Positions 7,523 through 17,487 of a stretch of 51,480 nt of DNA are shown one piece after another. The translations under genes and the position numbers were made by a program. Position 1 is the first letter of the stretch; each line of letters opens with the position of its first letter. The DNA comes from CAZQXD01 sp964597315 (GTDB lineage Bacteria; Pseudomonadota; Gammaproteobacteria; Competibacterales; Competibacteraceae). Where the stretch lies: contig CAZQXD010000029.1 of NCBI GenBank assembly GCA_964597315.1, positions 1-51,480 of the forward strand, given 5' to 3'. The notes under the pieces were generated by a model. The model was not told where the DNA came from, did no database searches, and worked only from the letters and a program-made list of their open reading frames with translations.

Positions 7523-8605
7523 ATGCGGGCATCCCATTGTTCTTATTTGCTGTTGTCTTTCTGCCTGTGTCCAGCAAGCGGACAGGCGGTACTCGTCGAC
7601 GACGTCAGATTCTCCATAGATTCAGCGTCGCCTTCGACCGGTGGCGGATTGACGCCCGATGATGTACTCGATCCGGGACCCGTGATCTTTACCGAGGGTC
7701 GGCAATTGGGACTTAAGGATAATTTCGGCACGGGCGAATTCGACGATTTGAATGCCCTATCTTATGGTCGTGACTGGTTTGACGACCCCGAAAAAACGAC
7801 CGTCACTTTCAGCGTGGATCGAGTGGCTGTCGGCGTCACGAATACGTCGGTAAGAACAGAGGCACAGCCAGGCCGGGAAGAAGCTTCAGGCGACGTTTAC
7901 GGCACCTTGCCGGGTTCCGGTACCAACTCCCTGAATATCGATGAGGAAACCTTGGGTCTATTACCGGGTTTCTTCGGCGACGACCTGGACGCCTTGGAGA
8001 ACGATACGCCTCATCCTTTCACCTACTTCTCGTTTGATTTTCTCTCGGTGAGCAACGCCTTCGGAGGCGATACGCTTGCTAGCGATATCTGGATCAGTAC
8101 CGGTGATGGAGGACGGAGTCGCTTCGCGTCCGGTATGGAGCATATTGGGTTGTTATCGGACGATGATCTGGATGCGCTGGTGCTCTGGGATGTGTTTGAG
8201 CCTGGCAAACTGAATCCGGGGCGCGATAAGGCTCTGTTCTCGCTGAGCACGTTTTCGATGAGTACCTTCACCTTCACGGGCAACGAATACGCGCCGGGCC
8301 AACAGGAAGCCTTGTCTCCCGCCGACATCCTGTTCACCGATTTCAATGGTGATTTCTCGCTATGGGCATCGGCGCTGACCATCGGGTTGCTGGAATACGA
8401 TGAACTAAATGCCTTGGATACCCCAACGCGACTGGTTCCTGAACCCCCACCGCCGCCGCCGCCCGTGCCCGAGCCGAGCAGCTTGCTATTGGCTGGCTTG
8501 GGTCTGATGGGCATCTGGGCGCTGAATATGACACCACGCCTAAAGAACGGCCGCTACGGTAGCGCTGAGCGAATTGACGAAGAAATAAGGAGGAGTGGGT
8601 CATGA
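7523..8605 (+). CDS. PEP-CTERM surface protein with DDLDAL repeats
   Basis: This exported protein of about 360 residues carries a C-terminal PEP-CTERM sorting signal: VPEPSSLLLAGLGLMGIWAL, then a basic tail. Exosortase cuts such signals during export of surface proteins in exopolysaccharide-making bacteria. The start at 7523 places a normal signal peptide (MRASHCSYLLLSFCLCPASG) at the N-terminus; an ATG 48 bases upstream would bury it. The acidic body repeats a [F/D]DDLDAL-type motif about four times (DDLNAL, DDLDAL, DDLDAL, DELNAL). A PPPPPP linker precedes the sorting signal. The tail after the hydrophobic helix is unusually long. Its stop overlaps the next start as ATGA, so the two products are probably made together. 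Function unknown. Confidence 0.8.
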   Translation: MRASHCSYLLLSFCLCPASGQAVLVDDVRFSIDSASPSTGGGLTPDDVLDPGPVIFTEGRQLGLKDNFGTGEFDDLNALSYGRDWFDDPEKTTVTFSVDRVAVGVTNTSVRTEAQPGREEASGDVYGTLPGSGTNSLNIDEETLGLLPGFFGDDLDALENDTPHPFTYFSFDFLSVSNAFGGDTLASDIWISTGDGGRSRFASGMEHIGLLSDDDLDALVLWDVFEPGKLNPGRDKALFSLSTFSMSTFTFTGNEYAPGQQEALSPADILFTDFNGDFSLWASALTIGLLEYDELNALDTPTRLVPEPPPPPPPVPEPSSLLLAGLGLMGIWALNMTPRLKNGRYGSAERIDEEIRRSGS

Positions 8606-11600
8606 TCAGTGTGATTGCCTACCTTCGGCGTCATGTCCCAGTAGCCTTGGCCTTATTCATGGCCTTGGTGGTCCCGGCTGCCTGGAGTCAAGGCGAAACA
8701 CCGGTCTATACCGGCAACTCCCCGCCGGTATCCGGGTCCAAAGCGACCCTGATACTGAACGACGACCCCAACTCCAAAATGACCTTCCGCTGGGAGTCCA
8801 CGGATCTCAAGCTGGGCGATATCGATACCGGAGAAATTCAGGCGACGACCTGGAATTACTGGCCGGGGACGGGATCAAGCCCCGCCAGACTGGTCTTTTC
8901 CGGCCAGGCCGAAGAGGCCCGCTTCTGGGGCAATGTGCTTTTTGAAGACTACAATCGCGCCGTCGTGGACGTGGTGAAAAACAACCGACGGGTACGCTAT
9001 CTTCTGACCCTGGATCGTTTTCTTCACACCATCACGGCTCTGCGATCGGAGTTCGCGAAGAACTTTTTCTCGGACGATCCGCTGCTTCAGCCTCGCGTGA
9101 CACCCAATCTCTATCATGCTTTCGTCAACTGGGAAGGTAGCGCACCGGACCGGGTGGATTTCACGGCGAACGGCGGAAATCCGAAGAACGATACGGGCGA
9201 TAAAAACCCCTATGAAACCAGTTATATCCTGGAGCGGGATTTGTTTCCCGCCGGACTCAATGCCGTGGACGCCGTGGCTGTCGCCGCCGACGGTACGCGA
9301 TCGAATCGTGTCGATATCAAGCAGGGTACCGCCCCGGTTCCCCAGTGGATCAAGGTCATGGTGGGTGTGTTCGGAGAACGGCTACGGGTGAAGCCCATCA
9401 GAACCGGAGATTACGACAACGAGATCAAGTATCAGGGGCAAGGCAAATGGCCGGCGACCGAGCCTTATGAATATGCATTTCGTGCGAAACTTCCGAAGTG
9501 GGTTCCGTTTCTGGACGATACCGAACTGCCTTTGGCGTTTCAGATCAACGAGACCTCTCTCGGCGTGGATCAGTTGGACATTTCCAGCAAAGGGCCCGGT
9601 AGAGTCAGCGCCCATGCGCAGTCGGGGATCGAGGTTGAACTACCCATGGTCGAGGTGGGAATACCCAAAATCGCTTATCAGCTCCAGGGTGACTTGGAAC
9701 TGCGCCCGGGCGTGTTGGCGGTGAAGCGCATGTCGTTTTCTGGAGCCGGGGAAAGCAAGGTAGGCAAGGATATCTCGCTGGCCAGACTGCCTGGATTAAA
9801 GGGTGTGCTGAAGAAAGTCGTCGAGAAAGGTAAGAACCTTCCGGTGGTCGGCTCTTTGCTGAAAAAACTGGTCAAGAAGCTGGACGACGCCAAGATCAAA
9901 CTGGAGTTTTCCAACAAAACCGAGACAACGACCACGCTCAAGGAGTCAACGCCGGGGTTGCTGAATACGGGCTTGGCCCTGGATTCGGGCGCCATCACAT
10001 ATGGCTCGGACGCCAAGGCGAGTCTCGTTCTCGCCCTGATCGAAGACGCGGTCGATGGTTCCCTGGGTATCAAGATAGGAAGCGAACATACCTTGCAGGT
10101 GGAGACACAAGGTAGAAACTTGAGCGATATGCTGGGGTACAAGTTTCTGGGCAAGTTCGTCGCCGATTTGCATGTAATCCTCTCCAATATCGCCAAATGT
10201 TTCTCGTCGGGCGGTGTGTTTCTTTCCGCTGAACGTCCGCCGGGCGGCGGCGTCACTTTCGATGGCGATATTCTGGAGGAGGAAACCACGCAGGACTGCG
10301 GGTTGGACGGGCAAACCAGGGCCGCCTGGACCAATGCCAAGCAGCACTGGAACTGGCTGAAAAACAACTGGCCGTTTTCGACCCTGCCAACCGAGGAAAG
10401 CCAGTGGTTGGCCGATAGTATTCCCCAACTCGACGCTTCCGTAGACATCCGGGACAGGAACAACGGGATCGTCGTTTTTCACGAGTTCGCCAACGACAAA
10501 CTGGGTACCGTCGGTCTAGGAATGGATATCTTCGGGGCCTATTGGAGCGGTTCGGGTTGGACGGAATTGACGGCCATCACCGACGACCTGCGCCACGATC
10601 ATAATCCCGAGGTGCTATTGGACGATTCGGGTCAGGCTGTGGCTATCTGGCAGCGTATCGAAGCGCCCCTGAGCGAAGATGTGGTGTTCGACGCCGAGTT
10701 CACCAACTCTTTCGAAATTCTCTATTCGGTATTCAATCCCGCCAGTCTGAGCTGGACGCCGCCGGCAAACCTGACCCGCAACGCTCGTCTCGATCATCAA
10801 CCCATGCTGGAGCGGTTTGGAAACGGGCTGTTGGCGGTCTGGATCGGCAACGATGCCGGCTTGTTGTTGGGAACCGAAGAGCATCCCGATACCTTGTATT
10901 ATTCGCTATGGGATGGTCTGACCTTCTCCACGCCCGCCGCCGCCGTCTCGGGTCAGCCCCTCGATGAGCCGCATCTGGCGGCACGGGGCGAGGAGGCTTT
11001 GCTGGTCTGGATACGTGATCGCTCCGATGTGGATCTGGAAGAACTGACAGTCAACGACCCGTTCGATCAGGAGGTAATGTACACGTTCTTCGACGGCGAC
11101 GCCTGGACCACGGCGCAAGCCTTGACCAACGACGATCGCACTGATCTCTCTCCTGTAGCCGCCTTCGCCGCCGACGGCACACCTTTGGTATTCTGGCTCA
11201 GTGAATTTCGCGACGAGATCGTCGTGGAATTCGACAGCGGACCCGCGACGGTGCCGGTGACCCGGTTGGTGGTGATGCTCGACCGTTTCCAGAACGGGGT
11301 CTGGACCGAGCCGCAGATGTTGATGGACAACGCCGGTTTCGTGAACTTCGCCGTGGCCACGGAAGAGAACGGCAATCTGGCCGTTGTTTGGGAAGAAGCC
11401 GAAAACGGGCTGCATTACGCGGTACTGGACGGCGATACCGGCACGCTGTCGGCTGGGCGACCGTTGCATCCCGATGGCACGATACAGAACCTGCAGGATC
11501 TGGCAGTGCTGGAGGACCGCGTCTATGTACTCTCTACCCGCTCGGAGCCAGAAGAAACGACCCGGGTATTGAAAAACGAGACCGGTGAGACCGAGGACGT

Positions 11601-12312
11601 GGTCATGGAGCAACCGGGCGTCACGAGTTTGTTTCTGGCGGCCCATCACGTGTACCGTGATCTGGAAATCACCGAAGACGGCATCGACTTCGAGCCCGCC
11701 AATCCGGCGCCCGGCGAGATTGCCAAATTGCTCATTCAGGTGGCCAATCGCGGCGACGTGACGCTTCAGGGCGTCAGGGTGGCGGCGACCGATGTCAACG
11801 GTCCTGTGGGCCAAGTTCAAGTGCCCACCTTGTTTGCCGGAGCAACCGAGACGGTGGAAATCCTCTGGCGCTTACCCGAGGGCGCGGACAGTCAGAGCGT
11901 GACCGTGGAGGTCGATCCAGAGAATAGCGTGAACGAATGGTTCGAGGATAACAATGTCGCTATCGCCACGGCCGGGCGCGCGGATCTTCGGATCACCGAC
12001 GTCTTCGAGTTCACGGATCGACAGAATCCAGAAATAACCCGAGTGGTCGCGACCATCGGCAACAGCGGCGTCGTCACGGCCACGGATATCAATGTCGAAT
12101 TGCGACTGGGTGGCGAGGGACGCCGATTGGATGAAGAGCCTATCGCTGTTCTCGGCCCTGGGGCGTCGGTGGATGTAGAACTCGCTTTCGCCAACGCCGA
12201 TCTACCGTCAGGATTGCAGGAGCTTGAAGTGGTGGTCGATACACAGAATGTGATTGACGAAAGCGACGAGAACAACAACAGCTCGGTGTTGTTAATCACT
12301 GTCCGCCACTGA
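8602..12312 (+). CDS. Large exported beta-propeller/CARDB protein
   Basis: This 1236-residue protein has a signal peptide (LALFMALVVPAAWSQ, residues 12-30). Residues 30-600 are not recognised. From about 620 to 1015 there are at least five repeats of one pattern: Y-S-x-[WF]-[DN]-G-x-x-[WF]-[ST] followed some 25 residues later by [AV]-V-W. These are typical of beta-propeller blades. Residues 1020-1125 and 1128-1236 are two CARDB-like adhesion modules, each ending in a D-E-x-[DN]-N-N motif (WFEDNNVA, ESDENNNS). The start overlaps the stop of the PEP-CTERM gene, implying translational coupling and joint action at the cell surface. No membrane anchor is seen, so it may be secreted or bound to the PEP-CTERM protein. 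No enzymatic motif was found. Confidence 0.75.
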   Translation: MISVIAYLRRHVPVALALFMALVVPAAWSQGETPVYTGNSPPVSGSKATLILNDDPNSKMTFRWESTDLKLGDIDTGEIQATTWNYWPGTGSSPARLVFSGQAEEARFWGNVLFEDYNRAVVDVVKNNRRVRYLLTLDRFLHTITALRSEFAKNFFSDDPLLQPRVTPNLYHAFVNWEGSAPDRVDFTANGGNPKNDTGDKNPYETSYILERDLFPAGLNAVDAVAVAADGTRSNRVDIKQGTAPVPQWIKVMVGVFGERLRVKPIRTGDYDNEIKYQGQGKWPATEPYEYAFRAKLPKWVPFLDDTELPLAFQINETSLGVDQLDISSKGPGRVSAHAQSGIEVELPMVEVGIPKIAYQLQGDLELRPGVLAVKRMSFSGAGESKVGKDISLARLPGLKGVLKKVVEKGKNLPVVGSLLKKLVKKLDDAKIKLEFSNKTETTTTLKESTPGLLNTGLALDSGAITYGSDAKASLVLALIEDAVDGSLGIKIGSEHTLQVETQGRNLSDMLGYKFLGKFVADLHVILSNIAKCFSSGGVFLSAERPPGGGVTFDGDILEEETTQDCGLDGQTRAAWTNAKQHWNWLKNNWPFSTLPTEESQWLADSIPQLDASVDIRDRNNGIVVFHEFANDKLGTVGLGMDIFGAYWSGSGWTELTAITDDLRHDHNPEVLLDDSGQAVAIWQRIEAPLSEDVVFDAEFTNSFEILYSVFNPASLSWTPPANLTRNARLDHQPMLERFGNGLLAVWIGNDAGLLLGTEEHPDTLYYSLWDGLTFSTPAAAVSGQPLDEPHLAARGEEALLVWIRDRSDVDLEELTVNDPFDQEVMYTFFDGDAWTTAQALTNDDRTDLSPVAAFAADGTPLVFWLSEFRDEIVVEFDSGPATVPVTRLVVMLDRFQNGVWTEPQMLMDNAGFVNFAVATEENGNLAVVWEEAENGLHYAVLDGDTGTLSAGRPLHPDGTIQNLQDLAVLEDRVYVLSTRSEPEETTRVLKNETGETEDVVMEQPGVTSLFLAAHHVYRDLEITEDGIDFEPANPAPGEIAKLLIQVANRGDVTLQGVRVAATDVNGPVGQVQVPTLFAGATETVEILWRLPEGADSQSVTVEVDPENSVNEWFEDNNVAIATAGRADLRITDVFEFTDRQNPEITRVVATIGNSGVVTATDINVELRLGGEGRRLDEEPIAVLGPGASVDVELAFANADLPSGLQELEVVVDTQNVIDESDENNNSSVLLITVRH

Positions 12313-12382
12313 CCTGGTGCGCGGCAAGCCCCCTCGTCGAGGGTGGGCGTCATCACCTGGCCCATGGATCGCAAGCAGTAGA

Positions 12383-12414
12383 CAAGCCGCCGCCGTGGAA
12401 TCGGCGGCGGCTTG
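12383..12414. terminator. Strong GC hairpin between convergent genes
   Basis: A perfect 13-bp stem (CAAGCCGCCGCCG / CGGCGGCGGCTTG) closes a 6-base loop, placed between the stop codons of two converging genes. It lacks a T-run on either side. A bidirectional transcription block or mRNA end is the likely role. The remainder of 12313-12566 holds no gene. Confidence 0.6.
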
Positions 12415-12566
12415 CCTATCACGGGCCGTGCCCTGTTCCCCTAAAGCTCGATATCCGCCGCAGCTTTGCAGCGGGGCGCGCACCGCGATGGCGTCCAGCG
12501 TACCGGTGACCGGCTTCACCAGGGACCCCGAAGGTGAGCCGCCGTGCGTCTACTTCTCCGCAGGCC

Positions 12567-14969
12567 TCAAGGAGGACAGCCATCACTTGGAGAGTCGGGA
12601 GCGCAATTGGCCGCCAGGTCGTCACTGATCGGATTATCGTTTGCAGCGCCCAGGTCCAGCCCGATCAGCACCGGGTCGTGATCGGAAGCCCGGAAGACAT
12701 CGGGGCGATAAAACCCGTCTGGATTATCGGAACGGTAATCCAATATCGACGCCTCATCGGCGTTGATATGCCATTCGGCTACGCCGGTGACCTGGCCGAC
12801 CAGGCTTTCGCTGGCCAGGGCATGGTCCAGATAACCGGCCTCGCCGGCAAAGACATAGGAATAGGCATCGGAACCCTGATGACGCTGGATCAGGTCGATG
12901 AAGCCACCGGCCCGCAGGGCGTCGATGGGGTCCTCCTCGGCGTAACTGTTAAGGTCGCCGACGATCAGCACAGCGGTGGAATTACCGCCGGTGGGGTCGG
13001 TGGCCAGCCAGCAGGCCAGGGCCTGGGCGGCGCGGGTACGGGTGCGGTTGCAGTTGCCCTGGCCGGCGGTGTCGTCGTCACCGACGCCACAAGACGAACC
13101 TTTGGACTTGAAATGGTTGACCACCACCGTAACCACCTGGCCGCTGGCCTGCTCCCGAAAACTCTGGGCCAGGGTTGGGCGGTTTTTGGTGTCGTCGAAT
13201 TGGGGGTCCACCCCGGCGTCTAGAAGAGCGGCGGCGTTGACGGGCGCTACGGTGGCGATCCGGTAGATCAGGCCCACGGCGATGGCATCATCGCCCATGG
13301 GACCGCTACCCGGGTCGATAAGCGCGTAGCGTTCCTCGCCGCTCGCCTCGTTGAGTCCCGCCACCAGCTCGGCAATGGCGCTATCGGGTCCGTGGCCATC
13401 GTTTTCCAGTTCCATCAGGCCGATGATATCCGCGTCCAGTCCCATGACGGCCTGGACGATCTTATGGTGCTGGCGTTGGAACTCTTCTTGGGTCCTGGCC
13501 CCGCGCGGGGTGGGAAAAGCCGGGCCGTTGAAGTAGTTGAGTACGTTGAAGCTGGCCACCCGCAAGGTACCGCCCACCTCGGGCGGGCGCCCGGGGCGTG
13601 GATCGCGGGTAAACCCCGGGACGGTAACTGGGTGCAGCCGGTAGGTCCCGAAGTCGAAGCCCAGCACCCCGGTCAAACCGGAGACGGAATCCCCTATTCG
13701 CAGCCCCTCCCCCACCTCCAGGTAGGGCACCGGCCGGGGGTTACGTTGGAGGCTGCCGTCGTCCAGCAGCAATTGGCGGCGACGGTTCTCCAGTTGCCGA
13801 CGGCGGATGGCATCGGCGCCAGCCTCGTCCAGATCCAGGGTTTGGGTAGGCTGGAACAGGCGGCCGCCGGCGGATAGGGCGATGTTCCCGAACCGCGCCA
13901 GTTCCCGCAGGTCGGTGATTGTCAAATCCTGGGGAAAGGTAACCAGCATGCCCTCGTAGGGTTCCAGGGTAGCGCCGGGCGGAGGTGGCAGTTCCACTGG
14001 CCGGGCGGCCAGAGGTCGGCCATCGCCGCACGGGGTGATCTCACTGGACTCCAAAGTGGTCTCGCCGAAGGTTTCGGCGACGGCGCCGAAAACCTGGACC
14101 TGCTGGCCGGTCTCCACGGTGGCCTGGGCGGCGGCGACAAACAGGCCGTCGGAGGTGCGCGGGTCATCGTCGCCGACCGGATCTTGGAGAAAGAATCCAC
14201 CCAGCCCTCCCGCACCGGCGAACACTGCCGTCACCGTGCCCCGCACCGTCACAGACTGGCCTTCTAGGGGACTGCTGAAGCCGGGACCCTGGAGCGCCGG
14301 AATCGTCGTCAGGATGGCGCCCCTGGGAATATCTGGACAGTCTCCGAGCTGCGGCGGCGCATCGGCGAACTGCTGGTCGAGATTGGGCAAACCGTACGTC
14401 TCGACGCCCTGGCGCCAGGTAAAAGCGGCGTAAGTTTGGCCACTACCGGTCAGTTGCAAGGACAGGCCCAAGGGGGTATTGGCCAACTCGGACAGGCCCA
14501 AATCGGTGCTTTCCAAGCCCTGGGCCGGGCCGTCCGTGGCGACAAAGCGGCCTTCGTAGCTTAGAAACTGCACCACCCGCCCTGCCCCGTCCACCAAGGC
14601 GATGCCATCCGGCGCGCCATTCTGAAGCCCGTCGCGGCTCAAGGTCACCAGCACGGCGCCGTACCCCCTCTGCTGATCCGGCAACCGTCCGGCCAAAGGG
14701 TGTTCCCCATAGACCCGGCCATTGCTGCCGTTGTAGAGCGCCACCCTCCAGCCGCTCAGATCGGTGCCAGCCGGACCGGCCAGTTCCACTACCTCGCCCA
14801 GATCCTGTCCGGCGTTGTCGTAGTGCAGTTCGTTGATCCATGCCCGGGGCTGGGTTTGGGCCAGACCCGGTAGCGCGAAGCAGCCGGTCAGAGCGAACAC
14901 AAGCATCACCCGGAATCGGGGTAGGTATAGTCGCTGGGAGGCGAAGATCGGCAGGCCCTGAGTTAACAT
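12567..14969 (-). CDS. Secreted ExeM-like nuclease (endonuclease/exonuclease/phosphatase family)
   Basis: This 800-residue exported nuclease has an AGGAGA ribosome site 7 bases before the ATG at 14969, which decides the start over an ATG 45 bases upstream. A signal peptide (residues about 20-38) is followed by a lamin-tail-like beta domain (INELHYDN, E-x-V-E-L-A-G) and an OB-fold-like segment (VTVRGTVTAVF). The EEP catalytic domain runs from about residue 465 to 780. Its motifs are ASFNVLNYF, IGLMELENDG, VVNHFKSKG, VGDLNSYAEEDP and ASDHDPVLIGL, covering the metal and catalytic residues. ExeM-type enzymes degrade extracellular DNA and affect biofilms. The C-terminus has no sorting signal, unlike some relatives with GlyGly-CTERM. 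Confidence 0.85.
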   Translation of the reverse strand: MLTQGLPIFASQRLYLPRFRVMLVFALTGCFALPGLAQTQPRAWINELHYDNAGQDLGEVVELAGPAGTDLSGWRVALYNGSNGRVYGEHPLAGRLPDQQRGYGAVLVTLSRDGLQNGAPDGIALVDGAGRVVQFLSYEGRFVATDGPAQGLESTDLGLSELANTPLGLSLQLTGSGQTYAAFTWRQGVETYGLPNLDQQFADAPPQLGDCPDIPRGAILTTIPALQGPGFSSPLEGQSVTVRGTVTAVFAGAGGLGGFFLQDPVGDDDPRTSDGLFVAAAQATVETGQQVQVFGAVAETFGETTLESSEITPCGDGRPLAARPVELPPPPGATLEPYEGMLVTFPQDLTITDLRELARFGNIALSAGGRLFQPTQTLDLDEAGADAIRRRQLENRRRQLLLDDGSLQRNPRPVPYLEVGEGLRIGDSVSGLTGVLGFDFGTYRLHPVTVPGFTRDPRPGRPPEVGGTLRVASFNVLNYFNGPAFPTPRGARTQEEFQRQHHKIVQAVMGLDADIIGLMELENDGHGPDSAIAELVAGLNEASGEERYALIDPGSGPMGDDAIAVGLIYRIATVAPVNAAALLDAGVDPQFDDTKNRPTLAQSFREQASGQVVTVVVNHFKSKGSSCGVGDDDTAGQGNCNRTRTRAAQALACWLATDPTGGNSTAVLIVGDLNSYAEEDPIDALRAGGFIDLIQRHQGSDAYSYVFAGEAGYLDHALASESLVGQVTGVAEWHINADEASILDYRSDNPDGFYRPDVFRASDHDPVLIGLDLGAANDNPISDDLAANCAPDSPSDGCPP

Positions 14970-15096
14970 GGGCGTTCTCCTCTGGCGCATTATCAAAATG
15001 ACCCTATTGACCATCGCGGATTGACAAGGACATGGCCAGAGAAATAATCCCTTGAAGTCCGTGAAATATGCTCATGGGGTTCCCATAGATGCGACG

Positions 15097-15888
15097 ATGA
15101 AAACCGAACTGATAAATTATGCCAACGCGGATTTTGCGAGCTACCAACGTCTCAACTCACTGACCGGTCGGCTCTGCGGATTCGACCAATGCCATAGTTT
15201 TGGCCCAAATGACATTGATCTGGCTTACCGGGAACGCCATGCCAGGATATTGGAGGCCCGGCGCGGGGCGGGTTATTGGCTTTGGAAACCTTATTTCCTG
15301 AACAAGGCGCTCAGCGAACTGGCCCCGGGTGATTTGCTGTTTTATGCTGACGCGGCGATGCACTTCGTCAACCGGATCGACCCTATGATCGAGTTTATGG
15401 AGCGGCACAATCTCGACTTACTGATCCTGGGTGAAGGCTTCAGCGAAGGACACTATACCAAGCGGGATGCTTTCGTATTGATGGGGGCGGATTGCGGCGT
15501 TATTGCTGAGCGACCGCAACGCTTCGCCAGCGCGTTTATGCTCCGAAACTGTGTATGGTCACGGCGCTTTGTGGCGCATTTTCTGGCCTATGCCGAAGAC
15601 GATAGAATCCTGACTGACCAGCCCAATACCTGTGGTTTGCCAAATTATCCAGGGTTTATTGCCCACCGGCACGACCAATCGATCTTTAGTTTATTGACCA
15701 AACAGTATCACCTCGAATACATTCCGTCGGATTTCGTGGTCGAGGGCCATCCCGACCGAGCGCATCAAATTCTCAATCATACCCGTACCCATATCAGGCC
15801 CCGGGAGATTGTGATCCGCTTGTTGGCCCAGGGTGTTCTGTCCCTTGGGCATCTCCAGGAGCTGTCCATGGATTCCGGTCATGTGTAA
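15097..15888 (+). CDS. Putative glycosyltransferase (DUF-type, GT-A-like)
   Basis: This 263-residue cytosolic protein follows a pattern known from uncharacterised proteins of polysaccharide loci. It has an early NYAN-x-x-F segment, then D-I-D-L-A-Y, RGAGYWLWKPYFL, and GDLLFYADAA as a DxD-like acidic site. A late HRHDQSIFSLL segment follows. That layout suggests a nucleotide-sugar transferase. The start is placed at ATG 15097 because family members begin near this point. A TTG at 15052 would add 15 residues. Its 3' end overlaps the converging GT32-like gene by 95 bases. Acceptor and sugar are unknown. Confidence 0.55.
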   Translation: MKTELINYANADFASYQRLNSLTGRLCGFDQCHSFGPNDIDLAYRERHARILEARRGAGYWLWKPYFLNKALSELAPGDLLFYADAAMHFVNRIDPMIEFMERHNLDLLILGEGFSEGHYTKRDAFVLMGADCGVIAERPQRFASAFMLRNCVWSRRFVAHFLAYAEDDRILTDQPNTCGLPNYPGFIAHRHDQSIFSLLTKQYHLEYIPSDFVVEGHPDRAHQILNHTRTHIRPREIVIRLLAQGVLSLGHLQELSMDSGHV

Positions 15889-16837
15889 TTAAATGCAGCT
15901 TGTCCTGCTTGATACAGACCCAAGGAATGATGCCATTTTTCAGCCATCGATTGCTGCTTTCGCAAGGAGCGAGGCTGCCGCCGATTCCTTTGATATAGCC
16001 GTTGTAATTAAACCCCAGGGCCTCGTTGTTGCGATTGCATGCATCGGCAATGACTTCAAAGGCATCTGGAGCATATTCCACGTAGTCGATATCGAATCCG
16101 GCTATGTCGTAGCCTAGGAATAGCTTGTACCCTTCAATCGGCGAGCCAGGGTGCGGATGCTGGACATTCCACGCATTGGTATGGTGATGAATGAGATAAA
16201 GGAGCTTTCGTTCTCTGATTTGGTGGAGACTGTTGCCGCCTAGAGCCGGATGCTGGCCCAAAACGCCACGCCCACAAATCTTGTCCAGCCCGATGATCCG
16301 GTACGGGGCAATCCGGCCAAACAGCCGCAAGTGCCTGGTCAGCATATCCGGGCCGGTATTGTTAAAGACATCGGCATGGGTTACGTCCCGCTGCCGGATA
16401 TGAGGTAGACGCTTGCACAAATAGGCGAAAAAAGGATGATGCCTAGGCGAGGCCATGAAAGCATTGCCGATAATCGTATTTTCGATGGATGGCGACGCCA
16501 ACAGGGAGAAATGGGGCGTATCGTCCATCAGCAAGGGGTCAATGGGCTTCAGACACTCCATGTCGAGATCCAGATAGACTCCGCCATAAGTGTAAAGCAT
16601 AAAGTAACGAACCGCATCGACCCGTTCGATCGAATGCTTGTAGGAATCGTAGGTCGGAAGAAACCACCGGTGTTGCGTCGCGATAAAGCGCCGGTTGTCC
16701 GCATCGGTCCACAGCCAATGCTCCCATGAGGGATGCTGGTCACGTACAGTGTCGTGGTAACGGGAATAATCGGCAGGCAGATCCTGCGTTTTCCATGTTT
16801 GATGAATAATCCTAGTAATCGCGGTCGCTTTTTTCAT
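15794..16837 (-). CDS. GT32-like glycosyltransferase (DXD, Och1-type)
   Basis: This 347-residue enzyme opens with the family hallmark IPRIIHQTWK-type motif (here ITRIIHQTWKTQDLP, residues 8-21). It carries the sugar-binding DXD block RYFMLYTYGGVYLDLDMEC at residues 77-95 (DLD at 90-92). These transferases use nucleotide sugars to extend surface glycans. The C-terminal 45 residues are polar and low in complexity, and overlap the converging gene. It is the last gene of a six-gene minus-strand operon and follows the sulfotransferase by 5 bases. The sugar transferred cannot be told. Confidence 0.8.
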   Translation of the reverse strand: MKKATAITRIIHQTWKTQDLPADYSRYHDTVRDQHPSWEHWLWTDADNRRFIATQHRWFLPTYDSYKHSIERVDAVRYFMLYTYGGVYLDLDMECLKPIDPLLMDDTPHFSLLASPSIENTIIGNAFMASPRHHPFFAYLCKRLPHIRQRDVTHADVFNNTGPDMLTRHLRLFGRIAPYRIIGLDKICGRGVLGQHPALGGNSLHQIRERKLLYLIHHHTNAWNVQHPHPGSPIEGYKLFLGYDIAGFDIDYVEYAPDAFEVIADACNRNNEALGFNYNGYIKGIGGSLAPCESSNRWLKNGIIPWVCIKQDKLHLITHDRNPWTAPGDAQGTEHPGPTSGSQSPGA

Positions 16838-16842
16838 AGGAT

Positions 16843-17487
16843 TTATTCCGATTCATAACCAAAATACTCAAAGTCGTGGCGTAGCTGGCTACGAATGATG
16901 GCTTTTGCCCGTTCACTCAGGAGGTCTTCTGCTCGTAACCATGACGCCGTTGCATTCAGTGCAATAGCTCGATAGTGGAATACGGGCGTCATCCGGTTTT
17001 CCTCGCATAGCCTGTTGAGGTGCTTAATAAGGTATTTGATATCGGTTTCGAAGTTTTCGATTCTACCGATAAAATCGACTTTACAATCCTGCACGAAGGT
17101 CATTTGCAGCAGTGGCGATAGGGCTGTTTCGGCATAATCCGTCTGATTCTGCTTGGCCCAGTGATGGGGCAATCCCGCCTCGACCCATTGCTCGAACGAT
17201 AAGCGATGATAGGGTTCCAGGTTGCGATGGTATTTGTACCAGGAGACACAGCGATGGTAGGGATTTCTGACAAAGCAGAACACAAACAGACGCGACACGT
17301 CGTAACGATGCCGCAACACGGCGCCCCGCTGGTGATTTTCGTGGATAATCAGGGAATCCGTGGTATCGAGATCACGATTGGGACCGGCATCGAGCATAAC
17401 CCGTATAGTATTGCTGGCGTTGCGGGGAATCGAGATAAACGCAGCGATCCGGGCGCTTGCCCCGGTGGGCTTGGGCATGGGCTTCAA
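16843..17487 (-). CDS. Sulfotransferase family protein
   Basis: This 214-residue cytosolic sulfotransferase of the carbohydrate type would transfer sulfate from PAPS to a sugar hydroxyl. The 5'-phosphosulfate loop is seen at residues 18-27 (ISIPRNASNT). The 3'-phosphate site is at 71-84 (CFVRNPYHRCVSWY). A C-terminal FIGRIENFETDIKYL segment is typical of the family. Its ATG overlaps the fucosyltransferase stop as ATGA, so both are translated together. A sulfated, fucosylated glycan is the simplest inference. Confidence 0.82.
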   Translation of the reverse strand: MKPMPKPTGASARIAAFISIPRNASNTIRVMLDAGPNRDLDTTDSLIIHENHQRGAVLRHRYDVSRLFVFCFVRNPYHRCVSWYKYHRNLEPYHRLSFEQWVEAGLPHHWAKQNQTDYAETALSPLLQMTFVQDCKVDFIGRIENFETDIKYLIKHLNRLCEENRMTPVFHYRAIALNATASWLRAEDLLSERAKAIIRSQLRHDFEYFGYESE

